From NCBI RefSeq assembly GCF_003574315.2, contig NZ_AP025739.1, positions 1,612,001 to 1,676,000 on the forward strand: 64,000 nucleotides of DNA. Reading direction: 5' to 3'. A program made the position numbers and the translations under genes. The notes below the pieces were generated by a model. That model was not told where the DNA came from. It did not search any database and saw nothing but the letters and a program-made list of their open reading frames with translations. Each line of letters starts with the position of its first letter. Within the stretch, counting starts at the first letter, position 1. The stretch comes from Capsulimonas corticalis. GTDB lineage: Bacteria; Armatimonadota; Armatimonadia; Armatimonadales; Capsulimonadaceae. This document shows, one piece after another, positions 49,732-58,564 of this stretch.

Positions 49732-52548
49732 CTACTTCTCTTCCAATATCTCAATCCCATTAATCTTCGCGTTCTGATCCGGACTCCCCGCCGCCGCCGA
49801 GATCCGAATCCGGATCTTGCCGTCCGCATCGGGCGCGATTCCGGTGAACTCCTTGACCAGCGCCTTGTTCGCGCCGACTTCTTTAAAGATGTCCAGATTC
49901 GTCAGCACGGGCTGGTCGTTGATGTGGACGTCCTCGATCCGTTCGCCGACGCTGCTGTCGAAGATTTCGTCGAAGTGCAGGCGGATGGTGTACTTGCGGT
50001 CTTTGGGGACCGTGTAGGCATACGTGAAGTTGTCGGAGTATCGCTCGCTCTGGTAGACGCCGATGGGGGCGGCGTTTGGGGCGCTGGCGTCGATCGTCAC
50101 GCTGGCATCCCCGTTGGTCGAGCCTTCCGTCATATTCGGGTCGGGGAGGAAGTTGCCGATGGGGTCGTCGCTGCCGGCGGCGACTCGGATCGGAAGAGTC
50201 AGGGCGGGGAAGGTCGTGGGCGCCGGCGCGGGCAGGGGGGCGTAGGCGAAATTGGCCGGCATGCCTGAGGGCGGGCGCGAGTCGGCGGAGGCCCCCCAGG
50301 ATTTGTTGGGCGCGGGTCCCATCGTCAGACGCAGCGTTCCGCCGGCGGCGATCTCATCCTGTGTGAGATAGGTTTTCGCCAGCGGCTTACCGTTCAGGGT
50401 CGCCGATTGGATGTAGATGTTCGCCGCCGAGTTTTTGTCGGCGATCACGGTGAACTTGTGGCCGTGGTAATGGGCGTCGTCGAGCTGAAGCGTCGCCTTG
50501 CTGACGGCCGGGCTGCCGATGACGTAGACGCCGCCGACAGGGTTGACCGGATAGAAGCCGAGCGCACTGAAGACGTACCAGGCCGACATCTGCCCGCAGT
50601 CGTTGTTGCCGCACTGGCCGGCGGGCGTGTCGTTGTAGAGCGTGGTCATGATATTGCGGACACGCTCCTGGGTCTTCCAGGGCGCGCCGGCGTAATTGTA
50701 GAGATACGCGACGTGATGCACAGGTTCGTTGCCGTGCGCATACTGGCCGATCAGACCGGTAATATCGGGAATGTTCGCGATCACGTCGGACTTTTCGTTG
50801 AACAGATTGTCCAGCTTGGCGATGTACGGCGCGTCGCCGCCCATGATCTGGATATGGCCGGGGACATCCTGCATCGTGGTCCACGAATACTGCCAGGCGT
50901 TCGCTTCAGTGTAGTCGGCCCAGACGAGCTGTTTGGGGTTGAAGGGATGGCGCCAGGAGCCGTCGGCCTTGCGGCCGCGCATAAAGCCAGTCCCGGTGTC
51001 GAAGACATTGCGGTAGTTGGCCGCGCGCTTCAGGAACATCTGCGCGTCGTCGTCATGGCCGAGCGCTTTCGCCATCTGCGCGATGCACCAGTCGTCATAA
51101 GCGAACTCCAGGGTCCGGGAGACGGATTGTTTTTGACCCGTGCTGGAGGAAAGCGCATAGCCGTACTGCCGGTACTCGTCCTGGCCGTTATGATCGCGCA
51201 TGGCGGTGTCGCGCAAGGCTTGATAGGCCGCCTCGGCGTCGTAGCCGCGCAGGCCCTTGAGGTAGGCGTCCACGATTACCGGGGCCGAGTGGTATCCGAT
51301 CATCGTGCCGGTTTCGTTTTCCCAGAGCGGCCAGATCGGGATCGATTTGCGGCCCCACTGCTGATACTCCGCGAGCAGGCTCTGGACGATATCCGGCACG
51401 CGGCTGGGCTGAAGCAGCGTCAGCAGCGGGTTCTCCGCCCGGAAGGTGTCCCAGAGCGACATCGTCGTGTAGTTTTGGAACTTCGCGCCTGTGTGGATCT
51501 GATGATCGAGGCCCCGATAGGACAGGTCGGCGTCGTTGTAGTGGACGGGGGCCAGGTAAGACTCGTAAAGGTTCGTGTAAAACGTCGTGCGGATGTGCGG
51601 ATCGGTCGTCTCGATCTGAACGGCGCCGAGCGCCTGGCTCCACTGCTCCCGCGCGGCGTTGCGTACGGCGTCGAAGTCCCAGCCGGGAATCTCGGCGGCG
51701 AGGTTCTTGCGCGCGCCGTCCACGCTGGTCGCCGAAACGCCGACTTTGACCAGGATCTGGTCGTGATCCTGCGTTCCGTAATCGACAAACGCCTTGACCT
51801 CTTTGTCCTCGGCGGTTTTTGTCCCGGCGGGCAGGCGCGTTCCGCCCGACTCGATACCGTACGAGTTGAACGGGCGTGAGAACTGCATCACGAAGTACAC
51901 GGCGCGGCGGCCGCCCCAGCCGCTGGAGACGCGTGAGCCGCTGATCGTGGTGTCATTCTCCACGCTGATCGAGGTGGTGATCGGGCTGTCGCCGACCCCG
52001 TGCGCCAGGTCCAGCACGATATGCGCGTTGTCCGCGGTCGGGAAGGTGTACTGGTGGAGACCGCAGTGATCGGTCGCCGTCAGCTCCGCCGTCACCTGCG
52101 GATCCTTCAGGAAGACACGGTAGTAGCCTGGCTTCGCGGTCTCTTGATCGTGAGAGAAGCGCGACGCGTAGCCGCTGCCGGGCGTCCCGGCGTCGAGGCG
52201 CACGGGGCCGACCGTCGGCATCAGCAGGATATCGCCGAGGCCGCCGACGCCGGTTCCGGAGAGATGCGTGTGGCTGAAGCCCAGGATCGCCGAATCCGAA
52301 TAGTGATATCCCGAACTGCCGTCCCACCCTTGCAGAGGCGTATCCGGGCTGAGCTGCACCATGCCGAACGGCGCCGTGGCGCCGGGGTAGGTGTGCCCAT
52401 GGCCGTCGGTCCCGACCAGCGGGTTGACGCTGTCGATGGGGGCCGGCGGAACTGCGGCGGCCTGCGACGGAGAAGCGGCGAAGCTGAGCAGTGCGGTGAG
52501 CGTCAGCGCGGACAAGCCGTATTTGCGAGTGAAGGGATGCATTTTCAT
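49732..52548 (-). CDS. GH92 alpha-mannosidase with malectin-like C-terminus
   Basis: A 938-residue exported enzyme (signal peptide to about PSQAAA, residue 31). GH92 features are VNPLVGTDGHGHTYPGATAP at the start of the N-terminal beta-sandwich, GFSHTHLSGTG, and in the (alpha/alpha)6 barrel GNEPVHHVAYLYNYAG with the candidate catalytic Glu, and GNNDCGQMSAWYVF. GH92 enzymes remove alpha-1,2-linked (or related) mannose using Ca2+. The final 170 residues form a malectin-like carbohydrate-binding domain (NAKINGIEILEE). A TTGACA occurs about 104 bp upstream on the same strand without a good -10. Confidence 0.93.
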   Translation of the reverse strand: MKMHPFTRKYGLSALTLTALLSFAASPSQAAAVPPAPIDSVNPLVGTDGHGHTYPGATAPFGMVQLSPDTPLQGWDGSSGYHYSDSAILGFSHTHLSGTGVGGLGDILLMPTVGPVRLDAGTPGSGYASRFSHDQETAKPGYYRVFLKDPQVTAELTATDHCGLHQYTFPTADNAHIVLDLAHGVGDSPITTSISVENDTTISGSRVSSGWGGRRAVYFVMQFSRPFNSYGIESGGTRLPAGTKTAEDKEVKAFVDYGTQDHDQILVKVGVSATSVDGARKNLAAEIPGWDFDAVRNAAREQWSQALGAVQIETTDPHIRTTFYTNLYESYLAPVHYNDADLSYRGLDHQIHTGAKFQNYTTMSLWDTFRAENPLLTLLQPSRVPDIVQSLLAEYQQWGRKSIPIWPLWENETGTMIGYHSAPVIVDAYLKGLRGYDAEAAYQALRDTAMRDHNGQDEYRQYGYALSSSTGQKQSVSRTLEFAYDDWCIAQMAKALGHDDDAQMFLKRAANYRNVFDTGTGFMRGRKADGSWRHPFNPKQLVWADYTEANAWQYSWTTMQDVPGHIQIMGGDAPYIAKLDNLFNEKSDVIANIPDITGLIGQYAHGNEPVHHVAYLYNYAGAPWKTQERVRNIMTTLYNDTPAGQCGNNDCGQMSAWYVFSALGFYPVNPVGGVYVIGSPAVSKATLQLDDAHYHGHKFTVIADKNSAANIYIQSATLNGKPLAKTYLTQDEIAAGGTLRLTMGPAPNKSWGASADSRPPSGMPANFAYAPLPAPAPTTFPALTLPIRVAAGSDDPIGNFLPDPNMTEGSTNGDASVTIDASAPNAAPIGVYQSERYSDNFTYAYTVPKDRKYTIRLHFDEIFDSSVGERIEDVHINDQPVLTNLDIFKEVGANKALVKEFTGIAPDADGKIRIRISAAAGSPDQNAKINGIEILEEK

Positions 52549-52782
52549 GATTTTCCGTATTGCAGCAACGATCTGAGACGCGCCGGGGGAGAAGCGCGCA
52601 GTGAAGCGAAAACGCCAATGGCGTCAGCTTACTGTTTTACGCTCAAAGGAGTGTCAAAAGTTCACGGAAAGATTGGGGAGGGGAACACCGCAAGCGCGGG
52701 GAGACAAGACTGGCGCTTGTGCTTGCTTGCGGTGATAGGGTTCGGTCAAAATCGCCCGCGCGGGGTGAAACGGACAAGAAAA

Positions 52783-52968
52783 TCAGGGCTTCGTTTGGTC
52801 GCCAGGAGGCGCGGCCGGCGGAGCGGGAGTGTGCAGATTTCCCGAGGGTGGTCCGGTGGGCACGGGGCCCATGTTGACGGCGTCTTTATCGGTCTGGCTG
52901 GAGCATCCGGCGATCGCGAAGCACAGAAGCAGAATCAGCAGAAACAGTTTGTTTTTCAATGTCTTCAT
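52783..52968 (-). CDS. Small proline-rich lipoprotein
   Basis: A 61-residue protein with a lipoprotein signal ending FAIAGC (Cys22) and a short Pro/Gly-rich mature part (PVPTGPPSGNLHTPAPP). It lies 80 bp downstream of the pilin-like gene, with a perfect hairpin in between, and is presumably on the same message. Same plan as the small lipoprotein at 38699-38869. Function unknown. Confidence 0.75.
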   Translation of the reverse strand: MKTLKNKLFLLILLLCFAIAGCSSQTDKDAVNMGPVPTGPPSGNLHTPAPPAAPPGDQTKP

Positions 52969-53010
52969 CTTACGTAACCTGGGAGAATGCGTATCCATCC
53001 GGCGGACATC

Positions 53011-53040
53011 CGAGCGCCGTGGATGTGTCCACGGCGCTCG
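53011..53040 (-). other. Intercistronic stem-loop between pilin and lipoprotein
   Basis: CGAGCGCCGTGGA (53011-53023) and TCCACGGCGCTCG (53028-53040) form a perfect 13-bp stem with a 4-base loop and no T-run. Confidence 0.75.
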
Positions 53041-53048
53041 CAATATCT

Positions 53049-53909
53049 TTATTGGGGATTGAAGGTCACGTATGCGGTGGAGCTTCCCCACCATGCGGAG
53101 ACTTGCTTGGGCAGCGCATTGTTGCTGGGAGCGTTGTTCGGACCATCGTTGGTCAGCGCGGCGTTTTCCCCTCGCATGTATTTGCAGTGTCCGTCGGCCA
53201 GCAGATAGTTCGAGCCGCCTTGACGCCAGTCGGTGGAGTTCGGGGCGTGCCGGGCGGTGGTCCACGAGACAGCCGCGCAGACGGGATCCCAGCCGCTGAC
53301 CGTGCAGCCGTTGGCGTCGCAGTTGACGGCGCTGGCGTAGTCGCCGTTCAGCCCGCACGCGGCCGTGTTGGACCAGGACATCGCCGGCCAGCCGTCGCCG
53401 ACCGCGGAAACAATCCAGTTATTGTGATTGAGCGCATTCTCGGTGAGGCTGCCGACAAACGCGGTGTCGTTGGTCACTTCAAAAAGCTGCACCGTGGTGG
53501 CCGGCGCGACCAGATATCCCAAGCTGCGCGCCGGCAGAAGGAAGTTGAGCGCGTAAGAGCAGGTGTAAACGCCGTTTCCCGGGGAAGGCTTGTCATCCGG
53601 GCAGCGCAGCATGTCCGGAGCCTTGATATAGGGGCTAATGGCTCCCGCCCAGCCCAGGCCCGTGCCGATCATGCCGCTCGATGTGCTCGCCGGCCCTTTA
53701 TTGATCAGACCGGTGGGGTATGTCTCATCGCTGTCCTGGATGTACTGCATCATCGCCAGCCCAAGCTGCTTCTCGTTGGAAATACACGAAATTTGCCGCG
53801 CCTTCTCGCGGGCTTTGGCGAAGACGGGGAAGAGGATCGCGGCAAGGATAGCAATGATGGCGATTACTACTAGTAACTCGATCAGCGTGAAGCCGTAACG
53901 TTTGTTCAT
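53049..53909 (-). CDS. DUF1559 pilin-like protein
   Basis: A 286-residue prepilin-like protein ([15 protein letters not shown]; cleavage after Gly6). The DUF1559 body has several Cys ([21 protein letters not shown]) and [16 protein letters not shown]. In the HX9DG site the His is replaced: [12 protein letters not shown]. The ATG at 53909 has GAAAGG about 9 bases upstream; a TTG 33 bases earlier does not. It heads a short operon with a small lipoprotein behind a consensus promoter. Confidence 0.92.
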   Translation of the reverse strand: MNKRYGFTLIELLVVIAIIAILAAILFPVFAKAREKARQISCISNEKQLGLAMMQYIQDSDETYPTGLINKGPASTSSGMIGTGLGWAGAISPYIKAPDMLRCPDDKPSPGNGVYTCSYALNFLLPARSLGYLVAPATTVQLFEVTNDTAFVGSLTENALNHNNWIVSAVGDGWPAMSWSNTAACGLNGDYASAVNCDANGCTVSGWDPVCAAVSWTTARHAPNSTDWRQGGSNYLLADGHCKYMRGENAALTNDGPNNAPSNNALPKQVSAWWGSSTAYVTFNPQ

Positions 53910-53972
53910 TCGATCATACCTTTCTATCAAAACTTTGCTCAATACGGGAAATAATTCCGTGAATAGTGCGGA

Positions 53973-54007
53973 CTAGTGTTTGCAAAAATGCCTACTAGGA
54001 CGTCCTA
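53973..54007 (-). promoter_or_regulatory. Operator-like array at the pilin promoter
   Basis: TAGGACGTCCTA (53996-54007) is a perfect 12-bp palindrome just downstream of the -10. CTAGT (53973-53977) and ACTAG (53994-53998) form an outer inverted pair. The GH16 promoter has the same plan (56289-56331). Confidence 0.55.
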
Positions 54008-54018
54008 TTAACAGGCAT

Positions 54019-54047
54019 ATTATATAGCGGCTCGTTTAATCTGTCAA
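54019..54047 (-). promoter_or_regulatory. Perfect consensus promoter of pilin/lipoprotein operon
   Basis: On the minus strand TTGACA (54042-54047), 17 bases, TATAAT (54019-54024), preceded by CAAGAAAAGCTC. Confidence 0.85.
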
Positions 54048-54182
54048 GAGCTTTTCTTGCGATCGGCCCAAAATAAATAGAAATAATTTGGACCGATCTC
54101 GCTTTAATGAAACGTTTAGATAGAGACGAAAGCAGCCTTACGTTTTTCAGAGTCGGCGCGGCTCATGGGCTGCCGGGCGGGT

Positions 54183-55286
54183 TTACTCGGCCAGCAGCCG
54201 CTGCGTGAAGCCATCCGGGTCGCGCTCGCCGTATCGTTCGCGCAATACCCCCGTTTTATCCACGAACCAGCACATGGGCAGCGTATCGACGCCAAAGCGG
54301 GCCTGCACGGTTCTTCCCGCCGGGACGTCCCGATATTGTGGCCATTCCAGGGTGATGTCCTTCAGCGCAGCCGTCGCTTTGGCCTGGTCTTCGTCAAAGT
54401 TCAATCCGACGACCTCCAGACCTTTGGCGTGATATTTTTTGTAGAGCTCGTTCACGGCCCACAGCGCCTTGGGAGAGAAGCGGCTGGAGGAATCCCAGAA
54501 CAGCAAAAGCGCGACTTTGCCGCGCCATTGTTTCAGATCCCACGCTTTGCCGTCGCTCAGCGTGAGCGTCAATGCGAGAGGCTTGTTCACCGCCGCCGAG
54601 CGGCGGATCAGCCCCTGGCATTCGGCTTTTATCTTTTCATCGCGGCTGCGGGCCAGGATTTCCCGCGCCAAAGCCGCCGACTTTTCCGTCGCGGCGGCTC
54701 TGGCCAGGTTCAGCAGGTACTTATCGCCATCGGGATGGCCGGGGTAATCCTGCGCCAGCCGCCGGGCGCGCCTTTCCAGTTCGGCCCGCATGGCGTCGTC
54801 GCTCTCGTATTGCCGGCCGCTCACGGCGGATTGGAGCAGGCGCAGCGAGAGCTGGAACCGCGCGGCGTCATCGATTTTGGGGTCTTTGAGGCGCTCCGCC
54901 GTGGCGGCTTCCAATTCCGCGATTTTGGTCGTACTGCTGAGCGCGACGGCGGCGTGAAGCATGTCGAAATAGATCTCCCGCGCGCTTACGGCCTGAGGAT
55001 ACTTCGGATATTGCGCGTAAAACTGTTTCGCCTCGTCGGCGACGGCTCCCGCGCGCTCCGCCGTCCTCGCGTAATAGTCCCGAATCTCCTTCTGGGAATA
55101 CATACGGTCGGCAAGCTGCTTGAGTGGCTCGGGCGGGGTCTCCTGGTCGTGTTTGAGCGCGCGCCACGCCCGGTCGGCGCTGTCGGATCCCGCGACGCGG
55201 CGTATCTCCGCCGCTCGCAGAGAGTGGAGATTGGGAGAGAAAAACGCCGTGGCGACCAGCAGTCCCAGAATGTTTCGCGGCTTCAA
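54183..55286 (-). CDS. Exported thioredoxin-fold (TlpA-like) protein lacking CXXC
   Basis: A 367-residue exported protein. A signal peptide starts at a TTG (55286, GGGAG 8 bases upstream). Residues 40-230 are helical, with TPR-like spacing (YLLNLARAAATEKSAALAREIL). The last 130 residues are a TlpA/AhpC-like thioredoxin fold: KPLALTLTLSDGKAWDLKQWRGK, ALLLFWDSSSRFSPKAL, LEVVGLNFDED, DTLPMCWFVDKTG. The usual WC-x-x-C is replaced by WDSSSRF, so thiol redox chemistry there is unlikely. It lies downstream of the GH16 gene and is probably co-transcribed. Confidence 0.82.
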   Translation of the reverse strand: MKPRNILGLLVATAFFSPNLHSLRAAEIRRVAGSDSADRAWRALKHDQETPPEPLKQLADRMYSQKEIRDYYARTAERAGAVADEAKQFYAQYPKYPQAVSAREIYFDMLHAAVALSSTTKIAELEAATAERLKDPKIDDAARFQLSLRLLQSAVSGRQYESDDAMRAELERRARRLAQDYPGHPDGDKYLLNLARAAATEKSAALAREILARSRDEKIKAECQGLIRRSAAVNKPLALTLTLSDGKAWDLKQWRGKVALLLFWDSSSRFSPKALWAVNELYKKYHAKGLEVVGLNFDEDQAKATAALKDITLEWPQYRDVPAGRTVQARFGVDTLPMCWFVDKTGVLRERYGERDPDGFTQRLLAE

Positions 55287-55304
55287 TATGTTGTCTCCCG
55301 GATG

Positions 55305-55350
55305 GGCGTCCAAAGCTCGCCGCAATCGCCTGCGGCGAGCTTTGGACGCC
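55305..55350 (-). other. Very strong intercistronic stem-loop
   Basis: Perfect 19-bp arms, GGCGTCCAAAGCTCGCCGC (55305-55323) and its complement (55332-55350), with an 8-base loop. It lies between the GH16 stop and the TTG of the thioredoxin-fold gene. It has no T-run, so it may stabilise the GH16 message and lower expression of the next gene. Confidence 0.8.
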
Positions 55351-55365
55351 TATCGATCGCGTCGA

Positions 55366-56085
55366 TCAATGCGTCGCAAGCACATAGTTGTGGTACTGGA
55401 CGTAGGTATTGCGGGTCGGACCGGGGGAGCCGGAATCGCCTTCCATGGCGTAATTGGCGATCACCCAGAAGGGCACGCCCTGCACATCGGGGATTGAACC
55501 CTGATTTTTGATGGCGCCGTCGAGAAACAGCTGATAAGTGCGGGCGCCGCCGGACGCGGGGCCGAGCGCGAGGCCGTAGTGGTGCCATTGTGTGTTGTTG
55601 ATGTTGGTCTCAACGACGCTCCAGCCGCCGCTGCTCCCGATGGCGTTTTGCCAGACATTCCCACCGACATTGCCCTTGAATTCGGCGATATCGATTTCCG
55701 GCGGCCAGTTCCACGCGCTGTCCAGCCACCATGCCGGCCAGCAGCCTTGCAGTCCCGCTTGCGGATCGTAGATATCCACATCGACCGTCACATAGCTGTA
55801 GCCGCTGCTCGGTATCTGCACCTTGCCGTAGGCGACTCCGGATTCGTAGCGGTGGCCGCCGGTGTTATACATCGAATGCAGGGTGAGATATCCGCTGCCA
55901 AATTCGGCGTCCCATGTCTGATAGTATTCGCTCCCATGGTCCGTATGCGATCCCCAGGGCAGCGTGCCGTTGCTGGTCCAGACGGAGGTATCGAATCCTG
56001 AGGCAAGCGTGGCGGCGTTGACGGCGAGCGGCGACGCCAGGCCAAGGCAGACTGAGAGGAAATAGGTGATCTTTGTTGTGTTCAT
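55366..56085 (-). CDS. GH16 family glucanase-like protein
   Basis: A 239-residue exported single-domain enzyme (signal peptide to about NAA, residue 25). The retaining GH16 active site is PEIDIAEF, i.e. Glu130, Asp132 and Glu135. PAWWLDSAWNW supplies aromatic subsites and the jelly roll ends WHHYGLALG...YQLFLDG. GH16 enzymes cut beta-1,3(4)-glucans, xyloglucan or galactans; the subfamily is unclear. The ATG at 56085 has AAGGG 9 bases upstream. It is transcribed from a perfect promoter with an operator array. Confidence 0.9.
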   Translation of the reverse strand: MNTTKITYFLSVCLGLASPLAVNAATLASGFDTSVWTSNGTLPWGSHTDHGSEYYQTWDAEFGSGYLTLHSMYNTGGHRYESGVAYGKVQIPSSGYSYVTVDVDIYDPQAGLQGCWPAWWLDSAWNWPPEIDIAEFKGNVGGNVWQNAIGSSGGWSVVETNINNTQWHHYGLALGPASGGARTYQLFLDGAIKNQGSIPDVQGVPFWVIANYAMEGDSGSPGPTRNTYVQYHNYVLATH

Positions 56086-56288
56086 CGTTGTACGCCCTTG
56101 TGAAATGAGTGTGATCGTCATGGAATCTCTTCGTTGATATTCGCTGGATTTCTGTTTCTGATCACCTCCCTCTGGATTGCAAAAATCGCGTAAAATTCAT
56201 AATCTTGTAATATAGCAATTATCGCTATTAAAACTTTCTGCTGCGCTCTCGTCGCGCACCCGCCATTTCAGACGAATCGGCGGGTAAC

Positions 56289-56331
56289 TAGAGCTGTCTA
56301 GTAGCGCAATTGCTGTTACTAGAGCGTCCTA
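56289..56331 (-). promoter_or_regulatory. Operator-like array at the GH16 promoter
   Basis: TAGAGCTGTCTA (56289-56300) and TAGAGCGTCCTA (56320-56331) are two related imperfect palindromes. CTAGTA (56298-56303) and TACTAG (56317-56322) form an inverted pair between them around GCAATTGC. Closely related to the array at 53973-54007. Confidence 0.55.
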
Positions 56332-56342
56332 TTAGATGCCCC

Positions 56343-56371
56343 ATTATATCGAGGTTGGATACGCCTGTCAA
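56343..56371 (-). promoter_or_regulatory. Perfect consensus promoter of the GH16 operon
   Basis: On the minus strand TTGACA (56366-56371), 17 bases, TATAAT (56343-56348), preceded by GAAAAGCTC as at 54042. Implies a leader of about 250 bases for GH16. Confidence 0.85.
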
Positions 56372-56457
56372 GAGCTTTTCTGGTGATAGGAGCAGCATTT
56401 TGAAAAAAAAATTGCGACGCCTGGCGACTCTTTGGCCGGCGTCCCGCATTTTCGGAG

Positions 56458-56486
56458 TTGACAATCAAAGCGCTTTGCTTTATAGT
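56458..56486 (+). promoter_or_regulatory. Promoter of the glycosidase/LacI operon
   Basis: TTGACA (56458-56463), 17 bases, TATAGT (56481-56486). The spacer contains a perfect operator, so a bound repressor would block polymerase. Confidence 0.8.
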
Positions 56487-56511
56487 ATTTTGTAATCAAA
56501 GCGCTTCGATT
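56466..56511 (+). promoter_or_regulatory. Two LacI-type operators
   Basis: CAAAGCGCTTTG (56466-56477) is a perfect 12-bp palindrome inside the promoter spacer. AATCAAAGCGCTTCGATT (56494-56511) is an 18-bp palindrome with one mismatched pair, over the transcription start. AAGCGCTT is the classic LacI/GalR-family core, and the LacI gene of this operon is the obvious ligand. Confidence 0.75.
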
Positions 56512-56531
56512 GGTGAGGAGCTCGGGATTTT

Positions 56532-58550
56532 ATGAAGAAATGGCGATATTGGCGTCCACTCGCGTTCATTGCTATCTTGGCGACGGCGTGCTCCTGCGGC
56601 GCCGCCCAAACGCCGCCGTCCTCGGCTCCCGCCGCGGGTGCGAACGCGGGCGGCAAGATCGTCGTTCGCCCTTCGATGGTGGTCAACGAATCGGCGCAGG
56701 GCGACGCCTTTGCGTTGTTCGACGAGCAGGCGCTTGCCGGCGATCCGCGCGCTGGGAGCAAAGCGGAGCCCAAAACCTTCTGGACCGCGGGCTGGAATAA
56801 AATCTACTATCCCCTGACGGCCTTTGTCGATCTGGGCGCGGAGTATCAGATGACGGATATCTGCGTTTATGATACGACCGGCGTCGGCGACTTTCACATC
56901 GAAAGCGGGACTCCGTTTCACTGGAAGCCTCTGCTGACCGACCCGCTCAACCACTATCAGACCTGGAATATACATCCCGTCGATGTCCGCGCGCGCTACC
57001 TGCGATTTACGATCGCCGATCCCGGCATGCAGGTCCCGGAGATCGTGCTTTACGGCAAGCCGCTGGGGCCGATCTCGGCCGTCAAAATCCCCGCGCCGAC
57101 GCCTCATCTTCGGCCGACGATGGATCAGTTCATCGGAACGAACGCGTTTATCGACGATCCGCTAGACAAGATGTCCGTCGCCGGATACGTCCGCGAATAC
57201 CACAACTGGAGCTGGGACTCGGGGGATGGGAACGCCGGCGCGCCGGCGTATCCCCACAATTTGGATGCGTTCAACCCATCTTCGGCGGCCGGCGGCAATT
57301 TCTGGTTCTTCGACGACTACTACGCCAAGCTGAAAAAGGCCGGGATCACGGTTTGCCCGGCCATTCAGGGCAATGTGAAGTGGCTGGCGGGCGATGACGC
57401 GCATATGAACGACAAGGCCGCCGCGCCAGGGCAGGACGCCGCCGATCCGAAATCCTACGCCGCGCACGCCGACCATCTGTTTCAGTTCGCCGCCCGCTAC
57501 GGCGCCGCGCGCGTTCCGGACGCTTTGCTCAAACTCGCCGCGAATCAGCCGCGCAAAAGCGGCCTCGGTCTGCTGAGCTACTATGAGAATCAGAATGAGC
57601 CCGACGGCTGGTGGCGTGGCCGCGAGGGATATTCCAGTCCCTACGAGCTGGCCGCGCAGTGCAGCGCGGATGACGACGGCGATCAAAAGCGAATGGGCGC
57701 GACATTCGGCGTCAAAAACGCCGATCCCGGCGCCAAGCTCGTGCTGAGCGGGCTGGCGGGGACCAATCTCGATTATATCAAGGCGATGAAGGTCTGGGCC
57801 GACTGGAACCGTCACGGCGACTTTCCCGCCGACGTGATCAACCTGCACCACTACTCCAATAACGCCGCCGATCAGAAGTCCGGCCAGGTCGGCGTCTGCC
57901 CCGAAGCCGACGGCCTGAAGGAGAAGATGCGCGCGATCGTCGACTATTGCAGCCGTTACCTCCCGGGCCGCGAAGTCTGGCTGACCGAGTTTGGTTACGA
58001 CACCCATCCCGCCTCCGTGCAGCGCGCCCCCGCGATCGGTTCAGCTTCCGCCGAGGAAGTTCAGGCCCGCTGGATTGTTCGCTCGTACCTCTTGCTCGCC
58101 GCCGCCGGCGTGGACCGCGCGGCGCAGTACATGCTGCGCGACGTCAACCCTGCGGACGCGACCCAGTTCAGCACCAGCGGTCTCGTGACGCAAAAGGGCG
58201 AGTGGAGGCCCAAGCCCGCCTGGTATTACACATACACGCTCAAGAATCGCCTCGCGGGCATGCGGTTCGATGGCGAAGTCCCCTCGGGCAATCCCAAAGT
58301 CTGGATCTATCGTTTCCGGTCCAGCGCGGGCAAAGGCGCTTATGTCCTCTGGAGCCCGACCGCCGAGAACGCAGCCGTCGCCGCATTCCGTTCGCCAAAA
58401 TTCACGTTGTCCCAAGCGGCGACACTTGTGGAGTTTGCGAATGGAGAGACCAATGGCAAAGCCTCCCCGCTCGTCGTGACCCATGGATCCGTGTCCGTGG
58501 ACGTGAGCGAGTATCCGGTGATCGTTCTGGTGGACGCCCTGGCGCGCTAG
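56532..58550 (+). CDS. Exported glycosidase with N-terminal carbohydrate-binding-like domain
   Basis: A 672-residue exported protein (signal peptide, possible lipoprotein at Cys20 or Cys22). Residues 45-180 resemble a discoidin-like sugar-binding domain (YPLTAFVDLGAEYQMTDICVYD, RYLRFTIADP). The catalytic barrel follows, with candidate acid/base Glu357 in YYENQNEPDGW and nucleophile Glu486 in VWLTEFGYDTH, typical of clan GH-A. The C-terminal 130 residues form a beta domain (GAYVLWSPTAENA). Family not settled (GH5/39-like). It is controlled by two LacI-type operators and is followed 14 bp later by the LacI gene. Confidence 0.8.
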   Translation: MKKWRYWRPLAFIAILATACSCGAAQTPPSSAPAAGANAGGKIVVRPSMVVNESAQGDAFALFDEQALAGDPRAGSKAEPKTFWTAGWNKIYYPLTAFVDLGAEYQMTDICVYDTTGVGDFHIESGTPFHWKPLLTDPLNHYQTWNIHPVDVRARYLRFTIADPGMQVPEIVLYGKPLGPISAVKIPAPTPHLRPTMDQFIGTNAFIDDPLDKMSVAGYVREYHNWSWDSGDGNAGAPAYPHNLDAFNPSSAAGGNFWFFDDYYAKLKKAGITVCPAIQGNVKWLAGDDAHMNDKAAAPGQDAADPKSYAAHADHLFQFAARYGAARVPDALLKLAANQPRKSGLGLLSYYENQNEPDGWWRGREGYSSPYELAAQCSADDDGDQKRMGATFGVKNADPGAKLVLSGLAGTNLDYIKAMKVWADWNRHGDFPADVINLHHYSNNAADQKSGQVGVCPEADGLKEKMRAIVDYCSRYLPGREVWLTEFGYDTHPASVQRAPAIGSASAEEVQARWIVRSYLLLAAAGVDRAAQYMLRDVNPADATQFSTSGLVTQKGEWRPKPAWYYTYTLKNRLAGMRFDGEVPSGNPKVWIYRFRSSAGKGAYVLWSPTAENAAVAAFRSPKFTLSQAATLVEFANGETNGKASPLVVTHGSVSVDVSEYPVIVLVDALAR

Positions 58551-58564
58551 AGGGAAACAACGCC

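Noticed and set aside
50407-51879. 490-codon plus-strand frame opposite the GH92 gene
   Set aside because: Antisense shadow of GH92.
52629-52657. TTGACA 104 bp upstream of GH92 as its promoter
   Set aside because: No acceptable -10 at 16-18 bases; not listed as a feature.
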